5,882 bases of DNA, taken from positions 1 through 5,882 of the forward strand of contig JAESUA010000117.1 in NCBI GenBank assembly GCA_016763255.1, given 5' to 3'. Below the pieces are notes generated by a model that saw only the letters and a program-made list of their open reading frames with translations, made no database searches and had not been told where the DNA came from. Below are positions 1-4,820 of this stretch, in pieces. This DNA is from Magnetovibrio sp. (lineage in GTDB: Bacteria > Pseudomonadota > Alphaproteobacteria > Rhodospirillales > Magnetovibrionaceae). The translations under genes were made by a program, and so were the position numbers. Within the stretch, counting starts at the first letter, position 1; each line of letters starts with the position of its first letter.

Positions 1-491
1 CACCGCCGCGCGATTTGGTTGAATCCATGGCCCGCCAGATGAAGGCGGAACGTGAAAAACGGGCAAAAATTTTGGAAGCGGAAGGCACCCGCCAATCCAC
101 AATTTTGCGCGCCCAAGGTGAAAAACAATCGGTCATCCTGGAGGCTGAAGGCCGCCGCGAAGCCGCTTACCGTGATGCCGAAGCCCGGGAACGTGAAGCC
201 CAGGCCGAAGCCAAGGCCACGACCATGGTATCGGATGCTATTTCTGAGGGTAACGTGCAGGCGATCAATTATTTTGTTGCGCAGAAATATGTTGAGGCCC
301 TTAAAGATATTGCCTCGTCGCGCAATCAAAAGGTTTTTTTCATGCCGATGGAAGTCACCGGTATCCTCAGTTCGTTAGCGGGCATTGCGGAACTGGGCAA
401 GGACGCATTTGGCGGTGGCAAAGATGGTGGTGCCAGTGGGGGCACGAGTGGGGGCACGAGTGGGGGCGGAAGTGTTCCTTCATCGCGCTAG
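1..491 (+). CDS. qmcA: QmcA-type SPFH/stomatin (band 7) membrane protein, C-terminal part
   Basis: The gene enters from the left edge (first complete codon at 3) and ends with TAG at 489-491, so the N-terminal membrane anchor and most of the SPFH domain lie outside the window. What remains starts with PPRDLVESMARQMKAER, the end of the SPFH domain running into the coiled coil. Four 11-residue repeats follow, with EAEG-type cores (66-197). Then comes a conserved helix containing INYFVAQKYVEAL and the segment MPMEVTGILSSLAGIAEL, which closely resembles the C-terminus of E. coli QmcA (YbbK) as I remember it. Proteins of this family form large oligomeric membrane scaffolds that organise inner-membrane domains and often influence membrane proteases such as FtsH. 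A Gly/Ser/Thr-rich tail encoded by a 12-bp tandem repeat ends the protein. It is not part of the family core and is probably disordered. The NfeD gene 43 nt downstream supports the call, since stomatin and NfeD genes commonly form one operon. Confidence 0.93.
   Translation, partial: PPRDLVESMARQMKAEREKRAKILEAEGTRQSTILRAQGEKQSVILEAEGRREAAYRDAEAREREAQAEAKATTMVSDAISEGNVQAINYFVAQKYVEALKDIASSRNQKVFFMPMEVTGILSSLAGIAELGKDAFGGGKDGGASGGTSGGTSGGGSVPSSR
66..197 (+). repeat. Four hendecad (11-residue) coiled-coil repeats in QmcA
   Basis: Four consecutive 33-bp segments (66-98, 99-131, 132-164, 165-197) encode related 11-residue units: KILEAEGTRQS, TILRAQGEKQS, VILEAEGRREA and AYRDAEARERE. The spacing is exact and the degeneracy is at protein level. 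This is the usual right-handed coiled-coil signature of stomatin/flotillin-like proteins, which drives their assembly into rings or cages. It is a normal family property and not a recent DNA duplication. Confidence 0.8.
429..476 (+). repeat. 12-bp tandem repeat encoding a Gly/Ser/Thr-rich tail
   Basis: Four 12-bp units lie in frame near the end of qmcA: ggtgccagtggg, ggcacgagtggg, ggcacgagtggg and ggcggaagtgtt. The middle two are identical and the outer two diverged. They encode GASG, GTSG, GTSG and GGSV. Because the unit is a multiple of three, copy-number change would lengthen or shorten the flexible tail without breaking the frame. It is probably a slippage-prone minisatellite. Confidence 0.8.
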
Positions 492-534
492 TCTCATCGT
501 CAGTCCGCCAAAATTAACGGAGCGAGGGCTTTCC

Positions 535-987
535 ATGCCGCTTACAATATTTGACGAGATCACCTTTTGGCATTGGCTGATTGCCGGTGTGATCTTGATC
601 GCGTTTGAAATGGTCGTGCCCGGTGTGGTGTTCATGTGGCTGGGGATCGCCGCAATCCTCACCGGGATGGTGGCTTGGATCTCGCCCGAGCTTGCGATGG
701 AATGGCTGTTGATTATCTTTGCCGTGCTGTCGGTGGTCAGTGTGGTCGCGGGGCGCACCTATCTCAAACGCAATCCACTGAAAACCGACCATGCGACGCT
801 CAACCGACGCGGCGAACAATACATCGGACGTCACTTTACGCTATGCGAACCCATCGTCGTTGGCTTTGGCAAAATTAAGGTCGATGACACCACCTGGAAG
901 GTGATGGGCGATGATATGCCCGAAGGCGCGAAAGTCGAGGTCGTCGCCGTGCAAGGGGTGGTTTTGAAGGTCGAAGGCCGGGATTGA
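535..987 (+). CDS. ybbJ: Short NfeD-family membrane protein (YbbJ-type, NfeD1b)
   Basis: This 150-residue protein has the short NfeD architecture. Hydrophobic segments lie at about residues 12-30, 31-50 and 55-73, followed by a soluble C-terminal domain (about 88-148) expected to be an OB-fold barrel. The segment LNRRGEQYIGRHFTLCEPIVVGFGKIKV matches E. coli YbbJ in layout, and the TM1 stretch FEMVVPG carries the acidic residue plus PG typical of the family. The longer form with a ClpP-like protease domain is absent. NfeD proteins partner with stomatins and probably help assemble or regulate the SPFH scaffold; the biochemical role is not settled. I chose the ATG at 535 because GAGGG (524-528) lies 6 nt upstream and the first TM follows at once. 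An in-frame extension back to 385 would overlap qmcA and translate as low-complexity sequence. The gene is probably co-transcribed with qmcA. It faces the oxygenase gene with only 23 nt between the stop codons. Confidence 0.9.
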   Translation: MPLTIFDEITFWHWLIAGVILIAFEMVVPGVVFMWLGIAAILTGMVAWISPELAMEWLLIIFAVLSVVSVVAGRTYLKRNPLKTDHATLNRRGEQYIGRHFTLCEPIVVGFGKIKVDDTTWKVMGDDMPEGAKVEVVAVQGVVLKVEGRD

Positions 988-999
988 GGCAGGCTTTCG
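972..999. other. Hairpin in the convergent nfeD/roxA gap, no U-tract
   Basis: CGAAGGCC (972-979) can pair with GGCTTTCG (992-999) around a 12-nt loop, giving 8 bp with one G-U pair. It overlaps the NfeD stop codon and lies just before the oxygenase stop codon. No T-run follows on either strand, so it is not a classic intrinsic terminator. It could protect mRNA 3' ends or assist termination for either gene. Confidence 0.3.
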
Positions 1000-1010
1000 T
1001 CTAACGGTTG

Positions 1011-2165
1011 TTACGAATTTTCTGCAAACTCCAGGGCTTCATGGTTGTAAAGCTCATGTAGGAACTCAAGGTGGTGCATAAGAGCCGGGAGGTTTTGTGC
1101 ATTAACCGCTTGTTCTTTCACCAACGCCTGAACCACCGTGAAGCGGCCTTCATCCAACGCAAAACTATGGCAATCAAAGCCAAGATGAAACTCACCGCCG
1201 GGTGCCGCCGTGACGGCAAACTTGATGAAGTTGGGTTTGATCAGGCTTGCGCCGTCATTGAGGGCGGCGCTGAAAGAGTCCAGGCAAAGCACATCTTCGC
1301 GTTCGGTATAGATGCCAAACTCTTCGTGAGTGCTTTCGGTGAAAAACTCGACCAGCCATTGGGTGAAGTCCTTGGCGATGAGGCGCTCGCTCAATTGGTT
1401 GCGCAAGTTGTCCACGGCGCTGGGACTGAGGATGAATCCGGAACTCTCAATATCGAGGTCTTCCCCGACATAGCGTTGATCAAGCTGTTCGTGTTCGGAT
1501 AAATATTGGCCATAACCGCTAAACAGTTCGGACATCTTAGGGCCGAGCAATCCGACCGAATAGGTCACAGCGCTTTTCAAGGTCACGCCGTCGTGGCCGA
1601 ATTTAGGCGGGATGTAGAGCACGTCGCCGCTTTCCACCACCACTTCATCCCCGTCAAACCCATCCACCAAAACTTTAAAATCAAGGCCCTGGATATAGAC
1701 TTCATCGCTGATGGGTTCACGACCAATTTTCCAACGCCGTTGACCTTGGCCTTGAATCAAAAACACGTGGTAGGTGTCGATGTGTGCGCCCACCGTGCCG
1801 CCGGGGGCGGAAAAGCCGACCATGATGTCGTCCAGCAACCACCGTGGGACAAAATCAAAGTGGCTCAAAAGGTCGGCTGTATCGGGGTGAAATTGCTCGA
1901 CGTTTTGCACCAGCAAAGACCAATCGGCCTCACCGGCGGCGGCAAAATCACCTTCGCCAAAGGGGCCGTAATCACAGGACCAATCGTCGGACGAGCCGGC
2001 GGTTTTCAGCATGCGTGATCGCGGTGCCTCTTCCATTGCCAGTCCCGCCAGCTCATCGGCAGAAATAAGCCCCTCAATTTCTGCAGAGGACAAGGCCTTG
2101 CGCACCACAAAAGGTCGCCGGTTCCAATACAGCTGATAAAAAATCGGTGGCCGATGGCATGGCAT
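1011..2165 (-). CDS. roxA: JmjC/cupin 2-oxoglutarate oxygenase, RoxA/YcfD-like L16 arginine hydroxylase, 5' end apparently frameshifted
   Basis: The open frame encodes 384 residues resembling E. coli RoxA (YcfD), the Fe(II)/2-oxoglutarate oxygenase that 3-hydroxylates an arginine of ribosomal protein L16 in the cytoplasm. Visible family motifs are YWNRRPFVVRKAL near the N-terminus, ISADELAGLAME, GPFGEGDF with DWSLLVQ, and the cupin core. There HID gives iron ligands H128 and D130, followed by TYHVFLIQGQGQRRWKIG. The third ligand, H191, lies in DVLYIPPKFGHDG. An arginine of the RRW pair (143-144) is the expected 2-oxoglutarate anchor. The remaining ~180 residues fit the dimerisation and winged-helix region, so the catalytic part looks intact. 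The ATG at 2165 directly follows an in-frame TAG and has no Shine-Dalgarno. A better N-terminus (MSTSLVHLDAMPSATDF) starts at ATG 2190 in another frame and joins this one only if one base of the homopolymer 2138-2143 is skipped. The gene is divergent from the peroxiredoxin gene. The family call is strong; the exact start is uncertain. Confidence 0.88.
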   Translation of the reverse strand: MPCHRPPIFYQLYWNRRPFVVRKALSSAEIEGLISADELAGLAMEEAPRSRMLKTAGSSDDWSCDYGPFGEGDFAAAGEADWSLLVQNVEQFHPDTADLLSHFDFVPRWLLDDIMVGFSAPGGTVGAHIDTYHVFLIQGQGQRRWKIGREPISDEVYIQGLDFKVLVDGFDGDEVVVESGDVLYIPPKFGHDGVTLKSAVTYSVGLLGPKMSELFSGYGQYLSEHEQLDQRYVGEDLDIESSGFILSPSAVDNLRNQLSERLIAKDFTQWLVEFFTESTHEEFGIYTEREDVLCLDSFSAALNDGASLIKPNFIKFAVTAAPGGEFHLGFDCHSFALDEGRFTVVQALVKEQAVNAQNLPALMHHLEFLHELYNHEALEFAENS

Positions 2166-2190
2166 CTAGGTGAACAAGTGATGTGGACAT
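2074..2190 (-). other. Alternative-frame 5' start of the roxA-like gene
   Basis: Starting at ATG 2190, this frame reads MSTSLVHLDAMPSATDF and then runs on to a TGA at 2076-2074 (38 codons). Up to the homopolymer at 2138-2143 it looks like the native N-terminus of a RoxA/YcfD protein. E. coli YcfD has a PDFLERHWQKRP-type start, and TDF + YQLYWNRRP would align with it. A GGA lies 8 nt upstream of this ATG, and a sigma70-like promoter about 40 bases upstream (2233-2261) fits it. With one T fewer in the run, the product would be a continuous 392-residue protein. Confidence 0.55.
2138..2143 (-). other. A6/T6 homopolymer, probable frameshift site in roxA
   Basis: Six A on the plus strand (six T in the coding strand) lie exactly where the frame of the likely native start (ATG 2190) must pass into the frame of the conserved enzyme. 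Five T would give codons GAT TTT TAT CAG, reading D-F-Y-Q with no interruption. The cause could be a sequencing or assembly indel, a true inactivating or phase-switching mutation, or +1 slippage on UUU-U. The sequence alone cannot decide. Confidence 0.5.
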
Positions 2191-2232
2191 AACACGATCC
2201 GGATTTGTGGTTGATAAGCGCACTGTGTGGCG

Positions 2233-2261
2233 GTTATGGCACCGATCCGCACCGGTGACAA
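2233..2261 (-). promoter_or_regulatory. Putative sigma70-type promoter for the roxA-like gene
   Basis: Read on the minus strand, TTGTCA (2261-2256; five of six matches to TTGACA) is followed, after exactly 17 nt, by CATAAC (2238-2233; four of six matches to TATAAT). Transcription would begin near 2226, giving a leader of about 36 nt to the ATG at 2190. It lies in the divergent region shared with the peroxiredoxin gene. Consensus match only. Confidence 0.4.
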
Positions 2262-2321
2262 AGGGTTCTGGTCAATTTGGCTGGAAAACCGTAATCAATC
2301 CCTTTAGGGTCAATTTAAACC

Positions 2322-2351
2322 TTGCCCTGGTTCGTAAATGGGCGCTAAAAA
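2322..2351 (+). promoter_or_regulatory. Weak candidate promoter for the peroxiredoxin gene
   Basis: TTGCCC (2322-2327) and TAAAAA (2346-2351) are separated by 18 nt, each matching four of six consensus positions. A start near 2358 would leave a short leader carrying the GGAG ribosome-binding site at 2371-2374. This is the best-placed match I see upstream of the gene, but it is weak. Confidence 0.25.
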
Positions 2352-2370
2352 TTCACGCTAAAATTCAAAT

Positions 2371-2374
2371 GGAG
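2371..2374 (+). promoter_or_regulatory. Shine-Dalgarno site of the peroxiredoxin gene
   Basis: GGAG lies 10 nt upstream of the ATG at 2385. It supports this start over the unrelated open stretch that overlaps it in another frame. Confidence 0.65.
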
Positions 2375-2384
2375 ACTGACAACG

Positions 2385-2906
2385 ATGACCCGTGTGCCCG
2401 ATACGATTTTTAAAACCCGCGTTCGCAATGATGCGCTGGACAGTGAAAATCCCTTCGAATGGAAGGATCTGAGCAGCGATGACGTGTTCAAGGGCCGCAA
2501 AGTGGTGGTGTTTTCACTGCCCGGTGCCTTCACCCCGACGTGCTCCACCAGTCATCTGCCGCGCTTCGAAGAACTCGGCGATGCGTTCAAAGAACAAGGC
2601 GTCGATCAGATCGTTTGCTTGTCGGTGAACGATGCCTTTGTCATGTACCAGTGGGGCAAGTCCCAGGGTGCGCAAAAGGTCTTCTTGTTGCCCGACGGTA
2701 ACGCCGAATTCACCCGCAAAATGGGCATGTTAGTGGACAAATCCAATCTCGGTTTCGGCATGCGTTCGTGGCGTTATGCGATGTTTGTGGAAAATGGCGA
2801 AATCACCAAGATGTTCTCCGAAGAAGGCTATTGCGACAACAGCCCCACCGATCCGTTTGAGGTTTCCGACGCCGATACCATGTTGGCGTATTTGAAGGCT
2901 CGCTAA
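2385..2906 (+). CDS. Peroxiredoxin, Prx5/redoxin family
   Basis: This 173-residue cytosolic thiol peroxidase reduces H2O2 and organic hydroperoxides, typically using glutathione/glutaredoxin or thioredoxin as electron donor. The active-site motif PGAFTPTC (46-53) supplies the peroxidatic Cys53 with Pro46 and Thr50. R130 in SWRYAM is the expected catalytic arginine. [13 protein letters not shown] (78-90) and the C-terminal [12 protein letters not shown] are hallmarks of the Prx5-like group that also includes the Prx-glutaredoxin hybrids. No glutaredoxin domain is fused here. The length is normal for a stand-alone member. Two further cysteines, C78 and C150, are present. C150 (EGYCDNS) is a possible partner for a resolving disulfide, but many relatives act as 1-Cys enzymes. 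The gene is transcribed alone: divergent from the roxA-like gene and closed by a strong terminator 17 nt after the stop. No clear OxyR-type operator was recognised. Confidence 0.93.
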   Translation: MTRVPDTIFKTRVRNDALDSENPFEWKDLSSDDVFKGRKVVVFSLPGAFTPTCSTSHLPRFEELGDAFKEQGVDQIVCLSVNDAFVMYQWGKSQGAQKVFLLPDGNAEFTRKMGMLVDKSNLGFGMRSWRYAMFVENGEITKMFSEEGYCDNSPTDPFEVSDADTMLAYLKAR

Positions 2907-2922
2907 ATCGCGCTTAAATAAT

Positions 2923-2970
2923 GGGGGCCCGGTGGCGATCACGTAGGTGAAGCTGCCGGGCCCCTTTTTT
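2923..2970 (+). terminator. Strong intrinsic terminator after the peroxiredoxin gene, possibly bidirectional
   Basis: GGGGCCCGG (2924-2932) pairs perfectly with CCGGGCCCC (2956-2964) around a 23-nt loop, and six T follow directly (2965-2970). The peroxiredoxin stop is at 2904-2906. The convergent YgiC-like gene ends at 2975, only 5 nt beyond the T-run. On the minus strand the same stem is followed by CATTATTTAAG, which is T-rich enough that it may also stop transcription of the ygiBC-like operon. Confidence 0.88.
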
Positions 2971-2974
2971 ATGG

Positions 2975-4135
2975 TTAGTCCAAGATCACGTGTGGCAAAA
3001 AGCGAGACGTGTCCTTGGTGATGGGTGAGTTGTCTTCGCGAATTCCCATGCCGCACGGCTTGCTGGCGACCAGCCATGATCCGATGACGGTGTGATTGCC
3101 ATCAAATACCGGCAACGGGTGCAGGGCCTGAACCACAAAACCTTCCGCGCCATAAGGCCCATCGACCGACAAGGTGTCTTGGCCCGGGCGGACCATTTCG
3201 ACGTTGCCGCCTTCACGCGAAAACAGCGGTTTGCGCACGTGGCCACCGTCAAGATTAGAGGCCCGTGGATCGTCGGCAAAATAGGTTGGCAACAGGTTGG
3301 GGTGGCCTTCGAACATTTCCCACAACAGCGCCAGCATACCCTTGTTGGACAAAATCGCTTTCCACGCCGGTTCGATAAAGGTCACGCCTGATGCGGGCAC
3401 CGTTTGGCCGAATTCATCGGTCATGAGCCATTCCCAAGGATACAACTTGAACAAGGTTGAGATGCCCATATCGTCGAGATCGGTGAAATGGCCATCGCCA
3501 TCGATGCCGATGTCTTCCATGTGCAAAAATGAGGTCTCTATGCCTGCCTGCACGGCGCAGTCTTCGATGTAGCGCACCGTGCCTTCGTCCTCAACGCTGT
3601 CCTTGGATGAGGCCAGATGCAGGCGTCCTTCGATGCCCATGTTGCCCAAGGCATCGACCAAGTTTTCGTGGATTGAATTGAACTGATCGCACCCCGGCGG
3701 GATGATTTCGCGTTCCAGGGCCTGTTCCAGCCACACCCATTGAAAGGCCGCGCTTTCGTACAGCGAAGTCGGCGTGTCGGCGTTGTATTCCAACAATTTG
3801 GCCGGGCCGGTGCCGTCATACGACAGATCCAGGCGGCCATAGAGGTTCTTGTCCTGGTTCATCCAGCTGGCGCGGATGTAATCCCAAAAACTTTCCGGGA
3901 TCGCCAACTTGGTGAGAATCTCTTCGCTGTTCAAAGCCCGCTCGACGACCTCAAAGCACATCTTTTCGATGTCCGCGCTGGGGTCTTCGATGTGGTCTTC
4001 GATCTGGCGTAAATTAAAACGATAACACGCGGTTTCGTCCCAATAAGGTTCGCCGTCGAAGGTGTGAAATTCAAAGCCTAAGGCCTTGGCCTGATCACGC
4101 CAATCGTCGCGTTCGTCAATGATGATGCGTTCCAT
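2975..4135 (-). CDS. ygiC: Glutathionylspermidine-synthetase-family ATP-grasp amide ligase (YgiC-like)
   Basis: This 386-residue protein matches E. coli YgiC over its whole length, including the start (MERIIIDERDDW versus MERVSITERPDW) and the family ending (SRFLPHVILD). It is the synthetase half only; the N-terminal amidase domain of bifunctional Gsp synthetase/amidase is absent. Conserved blocks are YGRLDL (R101, D103), LLEYNADTPTSLYE (E116, N118), FKLYPWEW (229-236), IEPAWKAILSNKG (254-266), KPLFSREGGNV (302-312) and IGSWLV (351-356). R101, D103, E116 and N118 correspond by position to substrate- and Mg2+-binding residues of E. coli Gss, so ATP-dependent amide ligation is expected in the cytoplasm. 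The real substrates are unknown: E. coli YgiC and YjfC are, as I recall, reported not to make glutathionylspermidine. The gene starts 12 nt after the DUF1190 stop. No Shine-Dalgarno lies in that gap (only a purine-rich stretch about 16 nt upstream), so translational coupling is likely. It ends against the shared terminator. Confidence 0.93.
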   Translation of the reverse strand: MERIIIDERDDWRDQAKALGFEFHTFDGEPYWDETACYRFNLRQIEDHIEDPSADIEKMCFEVVERALNSEEILTKLAIPESFWDYIRASWMNQDKNLYGRLDLSYDGTGPAKLLEYNADTPTSLYESAAFQWVWLEQALEREIIPPGCDQFNSIHENLVDALGNMGIEGRLHLASSKDSVEDEGTVRYIEDCAVQAGIETSFLHMEDIGIDGDGHFTDLDDMGISTLFKLYPWEWLMTDEFGQTVPASGVTFIEPAWKAILSNKGMLALLWEMFEGHPNLLPTYFADDPRASNLDGGHVRKPLFSREGGNVEMVRPGQDTLSVDGPYGAEGFVVQALHPLPVFDGNHTVIGSWLVASKPCGMGIREDNSPITKDTSRFLPHVILD

Positions 4136-4147
4136 GGGTGGTTGGGT

Positions 4148-4708
4148 CTATCCGCCGAAGCTGCGGAATTTACCGGCGCTTGAACGAGCGCTGGAACTGG
4201 CACTGGCACCAAAGCCACCGCGTCGCACGGTCTGGGTCTTGGTGCTTGGCGCTGATGCCACCCGCGACGAAACCTTGGATAAACCGGTCTTGCCGGCGAC
4301 CTTTTGGTTGTCGCCGGTGCGGAAATTCTTGGGATCGTCTTTGGAGCGATACAACGGCTGGGTTGCAGTGCGCGAGCTGCCACTGAGCATATTGCCCATC
4401 TTGAAGCCCATCATCATCGGCATAAACACCGAACCGCCGCTTTGGGTCTGTTGGGTCGAGGTTTCGCACTGCGCTGCGCCGAAATCGGCCTCGCAATCTT
4501 CGACCGAGGTGTACTTAGGCGCGACGCGAATGTGCTCGGCCTGGGCGACCTCAAAATTGTTTTCACAATCGGCAAGGCCGAAACCATCCAGCTGAGAACA
4601 CTGCTCGGCGCTCTCAAACACACCCACTTCCTCGGCCCGTTCACACGCACTCAATGCCAGGACGCTAACGCCCATCAGGGCAAGCGTTAAGGTCTTCGAT
4701 CTTTTCAT
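4148..4708 (-). CDS. ygiB: DUF1190 lipoprotein (YgiB-like)
   Basis: This 186-residue protein has a lipoprotein signal peptide: MKR start, hydrophobic core, and lipobox LSAC with the lipidated cysteine at C22. Glu at +2 does not match the aspartate inner-membrane retention signal, so it may reach the outer membrane. Four further cysteines (C37, C48, C72, C81), spaced as in E. coli YgiB, could form two disulfides in the periplasm. APKYTSVEDC (64-72 region), the Met-rich FMPMMMGFKMG (95-105) and the late RRGGFG (162-167) are family landmarks. The C-terminal half is rich in Ser, Thr, Gly and Lys and probably disordered. GGAG lies 9 nt upstream of the ATG, supporting the start. The molecular function of DUF1190 is unknown to me. 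Its constant pairing with YgiC-type ligases suggests it is either the substrate or an envelope partner of that enzyme, but the ligase is cytoplasmic, which complicates a direct substrate role. Confidence 0.9.
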   Translation of the reverse strand: MKRSKTLTLALMGVSVLALSACERAEEVGVFESAEQCSQLDGFGLADCENNFEVAQAEHIRVAPKYTSVEDCEADFGAAQCETSTQQTQSGGSVFMPMMMGFKMGNMLSGSSRTATQPLYRSKDDPKNFRTGDNQKVAGKTGLSKVSSRVASAPSTKTQTVRRGGFGASASSSARSSAGKFRSFGG

Positions 4709-4717
4709 TGTGCGTGG

Positions 4718-4721
4718 CTCC
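4718..4721 (-). promoter_or_regulatory. Shine-Dalgarno site of the DUF1190 gene
   Basis: The minus strand reads GGAG here, 9 nt upstream of the ATG at 4708. It fixes the lipoprotein start, which also gives an optimal signal peptide (MKR followed by a hydrophobic core). Confidence 0.65.
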
Positions 4722-4774
4722 GGCCATAGGAGTATGTGTGAAAACGAGAGTTTAATTGTCCCGGCCCCAGGCGC

Positions 4775-4792
4775 AAGTAAATTATCTTACTT
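4775..4792. promoter_or_regulatory. Palindrome AAGTAA-N6-TTACTT, possible operator with -10-like core
   Basis: A perfect 6-bp inverted repeat (4775-4780 and 4787-4792) is separated by ATTATC. On the minus strand that spacer reads GATAAT, one mismatch from a -10 box, and it lies in the 112-nt gap upstream of the DUF1190 gene. Both outer flanks contain GC/TTGC, extending the symmetry imperfectly (2-nt bulge). No good -35 is visible at 16-18 nt. It may be a regulated promoter for the ygiBC-like pair or part of the 3' end of the antiporter transcript. No U-run follows on the minus strand, so a classic terminator is unlikely. Confidence 0.35.
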
Positions 4793-4820
4793 TTGCCCTA
4801 AGCCACGACATTGAATGCGC

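Larger units (their letters stand above)
2191..2384. other. Divergent intergenic region between roxA-like and peroxiredoxin genes
   Basis: This 194-nt stretch holds the candidate promoters for both flanking genes. It also contains a direct repeat GGTCAATTT (2270-2278 and 2308-2316), starting 38 nt apart and flanked differently. No convincing small gene was found: the open stretch at 2183-2413 has no ribosome-binding site and runs into the peroxiredoxin gene out of frame. Confidence 0.5.

Noticed and set aside
66..197. 33-bp periodicity considered as a CRISPR-like or DNA repeat
   Set aside because: The units are contiguous, diverged at DNA level and explained by the protein hendecad coiled coil of QmcA.
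385..534. N-terminal extension of the NfeD gene back to 385
   Set aside because: It would overlap qmcA in another frame through the 12-bp repeat, reading a low-complexity GARVGARVGA-type stretch. ATG 535 has a good RBS and a normal NfeD N-terminus.
1071..2018. Two long plus-strand open stretches (1071-1502 and 1506-2018) opposite the oxygenase gene
   Set aside because: They mirror the codon pattern of the minus-strand gene, have no ribosome-binding sites and their translations resemble no family I know. The minus-strand protein has full conserved motifs.
2183..2413. Small plus-strand ORF in the divergent region
   Set aside because: No RBS, covers the promoters and SD of the peroxiredoxin gene and overlaps its start out of frame.
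4119..4690. Plus-strand open stretches opposite the DUF1190 gene (4119-4595, 4304-4690)
   Set aside because: Antisense shadows: the minus strand encodes a recognisable lipoprotein with signal peptide, lipobox and RBS.
4709..4820. Intrinsic terminator after the antiporter gene
   Set aside because: The only clear inverted repeat (4775-4792) is short, AT-rich and lacks a following U-run on the minus strand.
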